17,544 nucleotides of DNA from DASYDU01 sp036499445. Lineage in GTDB: Bacteria > Planctomycetota > Planctomycetia > Pirellulales > Lacipirellulaceae. Below are positions 14,940 to 17,544 of this stretch, piece after piece; the stretch's first letter is position 1; every line of letters begins with the position of its first letter. The position numbers and the translations under genes were made by a program. The stretch covers positions 1 to 17,544 of the forward strand of contig DASYDU010000315.1 of assembly GCA_036499445.1 (NCBI GenBank). The letters are read 5' to 3'. The notes beneath the pieces are model-generated. The model did not search any database and was not told the origin of the DNA. It worked only from the letters and a program-made list of their open reading frames with translations.

Positions 14940-15263
14940 ATGCCATTGTTCGAAGTCGAAACGGAGAATCACATCCTTATCACGTGGGCCAAGGACGGCG
15001 ACGCGGCCTCGGCCGTTGTGATCGATGCTTATCCGCAAGAGAAAGTCATGCGGCTCACCAAACGACCTCGTGACACGTGGGTCATCTCGAAAGGCGCGCT
15101 CGGCATCTCCGGCAAAATGGATCCCTGTCACACGGCCCGCGACTGCCTGTCGAAGGCTGAGGGCGACAAGATTCACGCGATTCGTCTTTACATGCACGAG
15201 ACTGGCGTCGATCTTGAGCAAGCCCGCAAGATCATCGAATCGAACATGGTCATGGGTTGGTAG
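14940..15263 (+). CDS. Conserved-looking hypothetical protein, 107 residues
   Basis: Small soluble protein with no signal peptide or TM segment. The start is fixed by AAAGGAG six bases before the ATG; upstream in-frame codons are not protein-like. The sequence alternates strands and helices: a beta-rich N-terminus (MPLFEVETENHILITWAKDG), a central RPRDTWVISKGALGI, a single Cys-containing DPCHTARDCLSKAEGDKIHA segment (62-79) with two cysteines, and a C-terminal helix ending SNMVMGW. I believe similar proteins exist in other planctomycetes but cannot assign a family or function. It is convergent with the lipoprotein gene, with 34 bases between the stop codons and no clear terminator there. Confidence 0.75.
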   Translation: MPLFEVETENHILITWAKDGDAASAVVIDAYPQEKVMRLTKRPRDTWVISKGALGISGKMDPCHTARDCLSKAEGDKIHAIRLYMHETGVDLEQARKIIESNMVMGW

Positions 15264-15297
15264 GCGCTGGTAGGCCAGGCATTGGAGCCCGAGCCAC

Positions 15298-16296
15298 TCA
15301 ATATGTCTTGATACCCGCGTCGCTGCTGGGCAGCGCGCTTGGTGTCGTGGTTCCGCCAATTGGCGCCAGCGTGGCCGGGGCTGCGGATGGCGTTGAGCCA
15401 CTAGTCGGACGTGAGGCGATTTCGACGCCGCTGGCTGGCAAACTGGTGAACGTCGATGTGCCGCCCGGTCGGTATTGGCCGGCCGGCGAAGTGATGCGGA
15501 CGGTGGCGGCAGCGGACGGAGCTGCCAGGCTGGCGCTCGCGGTTGAGGCGGCCGGGATGGCTGACGCCACTGGTGGTATCGCTGAGCTCGCACTCGGCGA
15601 ACTTTGGGCGCTCATCGAATAGCGGTCGCCGGTCGACATGTTCGCGTTTGGCGGAGCGCCGGCCGTGAGAGGCGCATCGGGAACCATGGAATATCGGTCG
15701 GGCTCATTGCCGGTGGCCGAAGGAGTCAATGCCCCATAGCGATCTGCATCGGGCGAGCCGTCCGCCGAGAGCGAGACGGAAGGCGCGGACGGGGCACTTG
15801 TCGCGGCCGCGGGCTGATAGGCGTTGGGATCGTACGGACCGGCGGTCGATGCGATTGGCGAGGCAGTCATTGGCGTTGCGGCAACGGACGGCGGGCGGGG
15901 TGTGGCGCCTGGCATTGGATAACCGGTGGCGGCGACCGGCGCGTAGGCGGGAGCCGCAGATGCACTCAACCCGGGAGTCGTTGCCGGAGAAGTTGATGGA
16001 ATTGGGATCGAAGTGGGAGTAATGCCGGCGGCGGCCAGCGAATTCGCGGAGGGCGGCGTCGCGCCGATGATCGTGCTGGCAGGCGGCGGCGTGGCCGCGA
16101 TTGTGTTGGCGGCCGTTACCGACTGCGGCACGGATTGCGCCGAGGGGAGCGCGGGGGGCGTCGACTTCGCGACGATCGAGGCGTTATCGGGCGTGGCGTC
16201 GTGTTTCCAAAAGGCCCAGCGTGGCCCCGACTGGCAGCCGACTAGCGCGACGATCGCAAGAACGATCCAGCGAGCTCGGTGTGCTGTTAATCTCAT
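15298..16296 (-). CDS. Ala/Pro/Ser/Thr-rich lipoprotein
   Basis: Envelope protein of 332 residues. Residues 1-20 are a lipoprotein signal with the lipobox LVGC, Cys21 being the lipidated residue. The mature start CQSGPRWAFWKHD resembles other planctomycete lipoproteins. The rest is low-complexity Ala/Pro/Ser/Thr sequence, probably disordered, with a recurring DRYxxxxP motif (DRYGALTP, DRYSMVP, DRYSM) between about 190 and 235 and a short structured-looking stretch GQYRPGGTSTF near 275. AGG lies about six bases before the ATG. A strong promoter-like sequence is at 16561-16588. Function unknown; a linker or structural role in the periplasm is inference. Confidence 0.8.
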   Translation of the reverse strand: MRLTAHRARWIVLAIVALVGCQSGPRWAFWKHDATPDNASIVAKSTPPALPSAQSVPQSVTAANTIAATPPPASTIIGATPPSANSLAAAGITPTSIPIPSTSPATTPGLSASAAPAYAPVAATGYPMPGATPRPPSVAATPMTASPIASTAGPYDPNAYQPAAATSAPSAPSVSLSADGSPDADRYGALTPSATGNEPDRYSMVPDAPLTAGAPPNANMSTGDRYSMSAQSSPSASSAIPPVASAIPAASTASASLAAPSAAATVRITSPAGQYRPGGTSTFTSLPASGVEIASRPTSGSTPSAAPATLAPIGGTTTPSALPSSDAGIKTY

Positions 16297-16560
16297 TTTA
16301 CCTGGCTACCTTTTCGACTGGCTTGCTTCTCGATCGGCGACCGCTCGGCAATTGCGTGGTCCATGGCGAGATCGCCCGGGGCGATCTGTTGCCGACTGGT
16401 TTCTGCGATCGGGACGATCGGTGGAAAAGCTTGTGGTATCCAAATCTTCGGCAAGACTGGTCGGCGCAGTTTACCGATTCGGCCGGTGGCGCGCTTTCTG
16501 CCGGGCGTCTGGCCGCCACGGCACGCTAGCAGCGCGCAGCCGTACCGGCGCGCGGCGGGG

Positions 16561-16588
16561 ATTATAGTACTGGTGGCCGAACGGTCAA
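16561..16588 (-). promoter_or_regulatory. Near-consensus sigma-70 promoter facing the lipoprotein gene
   Basis: On the minus strand TTGACC (16588-16583) and a perfect TATAAT (16566-16561) are separated by 16 bases. Transcription would start near 16554 and reach the lipoprotein ATG after about 255 bases, an unusually long leader. It is the best promoter-like sequence I found in the window. Confidence 0.6.
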
Positions 16589-16876
16589 CGTCAGTCGGTC
16601 GCTGCGACATATGCATGCTATCTTCGCTGGCGACGTTGAAGTGGGACGCCCGCCCGCTGTAGCGAGCTCGCCAAGGGGTTTTGCGCGCGAGCGGTGGGGT
16701 CCCAATTTGTGGCGCGGAACCTCCGCATTCCGCACCAGCTTGAGAGCGGTGACCTTGTAATTCGCGGATCGCCGCGCGGCTGTCTGGCGCAAAATCGATT
16801 GAATTAACGCGCATTTGGAGTGGAATTCACCGCGGAGTGCGTGGGGGTAAATCACGAAATCGTAACGTCGACTGGT

Positions 16877-16990
16877 GGTCACAGAGGACACAGAGGATCA
16901 ATCGTTGATTGGTGATCGACGACTGATGAAATTCATTCAAATAGTTCTCTCCGATCGTGCTCTGCGATCTCTTTCATCTCTGTGGCTAAT
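16877..16990. repeat. Intergenic element with cacagag/ctctgtg inverted ends
   Basis: The left side carries a doubled cacagagg (gtcacagaggacacagagg) and the right side atctctgtggc about 85 bases away, so the ends are inverted. I recall similar text in intergenic regions of other planctomycetes, where it is often miscalled as short ORFs beginning TTEDTE; this is from memory. Confidence 0.45.
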
Positions 16991-16994
16991 TCTT

Positions 16995-17018
16995 AAAAAA
17001 AAGAGAGGCGGCCGCCTC
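16995..17018 (-). terminator. Candidate Rho-independent terminator on the minus strand
   Basis: Read on the minus strand, the 14-bp palindrome GAGGCGGCCGCCTC (17018-17005) forms a 5-bp stem with a GGCC loop and is followed by TC and eight T residues (to 16995). It would stop a minus-strand transcript from 17019 or beyond, but no gene for it is visible inside the window. Confidence 0.4.
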
Positions 17019-17380
17019 GCGGACGGACCGGCTGCGCAGGAGGGGACAGGGGCCGGAGGTCAGGGTTCAGGGATAGACCTTCGGGCTGCTTCTTCAGTAC
17101 GCAGTTCGATCCACACGGCGCCGTTGGGGCAGAACGGAGAGTCAAGGGTCGAGAGTCGAGGGCCAATTCACGCTCACTCGGCCGTTCGATACCTCTTCAC
17201 TCTCTTCCTTCTCGTCTTCGACCTTGCAAGTAAGCGGCCTACTGTGGCTACCGTGTGAGGGGCTTCAGCTTGACCGTGGATCCGTCGAAAACGAGCGGAA
17301 TACGCTACTGCCGTGTCGTCGGCGACCGTGCGGGGTTCACCCTAGCAGAAGCGGTGGCCCAATTTCTACAAGAAAAGCTG

Positions 17381-17408
17381 TTAGCGATTAGCTTTTAGCA
17401 ATTAGCCG
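17381..17408. repeat. Four tandem TTAGCNN heptamers
   Basis: Units ttagcga, ttagctt, ttagcaa and ttagccg follow without a gap: five fixed bases and two free. The phase is perfect. It resembles heptanucleotide STRR repeats of cyanobacteria in design, without implying relatedness. Confidence 0.7.
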
Positions 17409-17466
17409 GGAAGGAGCGAGAAACGAGGAGCGAGGGCGTCGGCTGGCGGAGCGGGAGTGCGAATTT

Positions 17467-17500
17467 TTCGCATGGCCAAAAGTTGAGGATTGACGGGAGG
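17467..17500 (+). repeat. 34-bp dispersed repeat, copy B
   Basis: It matches the reverse complement of 12772-12805 at 33 of 34 bases, with one A/G difference. It is preceded by gcgaattttt, as copy A is by aattttttt-like text, so homology may extend a few bases further. Confidence 0.85.
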
Positions 17501-17544
17501 AAGCGTGGGGCAGGGAGCAGGGTGCTCGGAGTAGGAAGGACTCG

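Larger units (their letters stand above)
16297..17544. other. Non-coding, repeat-rich region to the window end
   Basis: No credible gene. From 16297 to about 16555 is the predicted leader of the lipoprotein. Beyond 16870 the DNA is a patchwork of intergenic text: cacagaggacacagagg, a palindrome with T-tract, ggtcagggttcaggg, gtcaagggtcgagagtcgaggg, four TTAGCNN heptamers, gagcgagaaacgaggagcgagg and the 34-bp repeat. Open frames here, such as 16875-17258 on the plus strand, are translations of these repeats. Confidence 0.6.

Noticed and set aside
16293..16814. 173-codon minus-strand ORF overlapping the lipoprotein start by ATGA
   Set aside because: Its ATG lies upstream of the predicted promoter, composition is Arg/Ser/Pro-rich, and no internal start has an SD. 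Kept only as a possible leader peptide in the findings.
16875..17258. 127-codon plus-strand ORF beginning VTEDTEDQ
   Set aside because: It is the translation of the cacagaggacacagagg intergenic repeat and following low-complexity DNA; no SD and no protein-like pattern.
17255..17398. GTG-started 47-codon plus-strand frame containing GFTLAEAVAQFLQEKL
   Set aside because: The text looks protein-like near the end, but there is no ribosome-binding site and the frame runs into the heptamer repeat. It could be a gene remnant, but evidence is too thin.

Overview
The window reads as chromosomal DNA of a planctomycete, probably Pirellulales-like. The signs are several PEP-CTERM (exosortase) substrates with the HAF repeats and dockerin-like DxDxNG hands common in that phylum; a TIGR02999-type ECF sigma factor directly upstream of a giant Ser/Thr kinase with a WD40 sensor region; an Ala/Pro/Ser/Thr-rich lipoprotein; and intergenic text made of cacagagg, tcgaggg and ttagcnn repeats. 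This is judged by family recognition only. There are no rRNA, tRNA, CRISPR or IS elements that I can see.

Layout. (1) 128-4296, minus: two genes overlapping by ATGA, both secreted PEP-CTERM proteins. Each one is two complete exosortase substrates joined in frame (signal peptide, domain, PEP-TM-Arg, second signal-like segment, domain, PEP-TM-Arg), so four surface modules come from one translationally coupled unit. (2) 4563-6256, plus: two tandem paralogous LuxR-type regulators, divergent from the PEP-CTERM genes, with a 20-bp dyad in the shared intergenic region. A short ORF at 6263-6715 follows and looks truncated. (3) 6707-7996, minus: a secreted protein of 46-residue tandem repeats with an unusual C-terminal tail. 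(4) 8122-12685, minus: ECF sigma factor followed by a 1311-residue kinase with one TM segment, 14 recognisable WD repeats and a TPR-like tail. (5) 12698-13473: non-coding, repeat-bearing. (6) 13474-14750, plus: a 55-residue membrane miniprotein and a TM-anchored degenerate GGDEF protein that keeps an RxxD I-site. (7) 14940-15263, plus: a 107-residue hypothetical protein with a hairpin leader. (8) 15298-16296, minus: a lipoprotein, convergent with the previous gene, with a near-consensus sigma-70 promoter about 265 bp upstream of its start codon. (9) 16297-17544: non-coding, repeat-rich, including one half of a 34-bp inverted repeat whose partner lies at 12772-12805.

How the parts may work together. 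The kinase/sigma pair and the GGDEF receptor candidate are signalling modules; the PEP-CTERM, repeat and lipoprotein genes make the envelope or extracellular output. The LuxR pair is placed to control the adjacent PEP-CTERM unit, which is inference from position. The most unusual feature is the repeated in-frame concatenation of exosortase substrates. It suggests polyprotein-like maturation by signal peptidase and exosortase, in which one Arg-rich cytoplasmic loop serves both as the stop of one module and the n-region of the next signal peptide.
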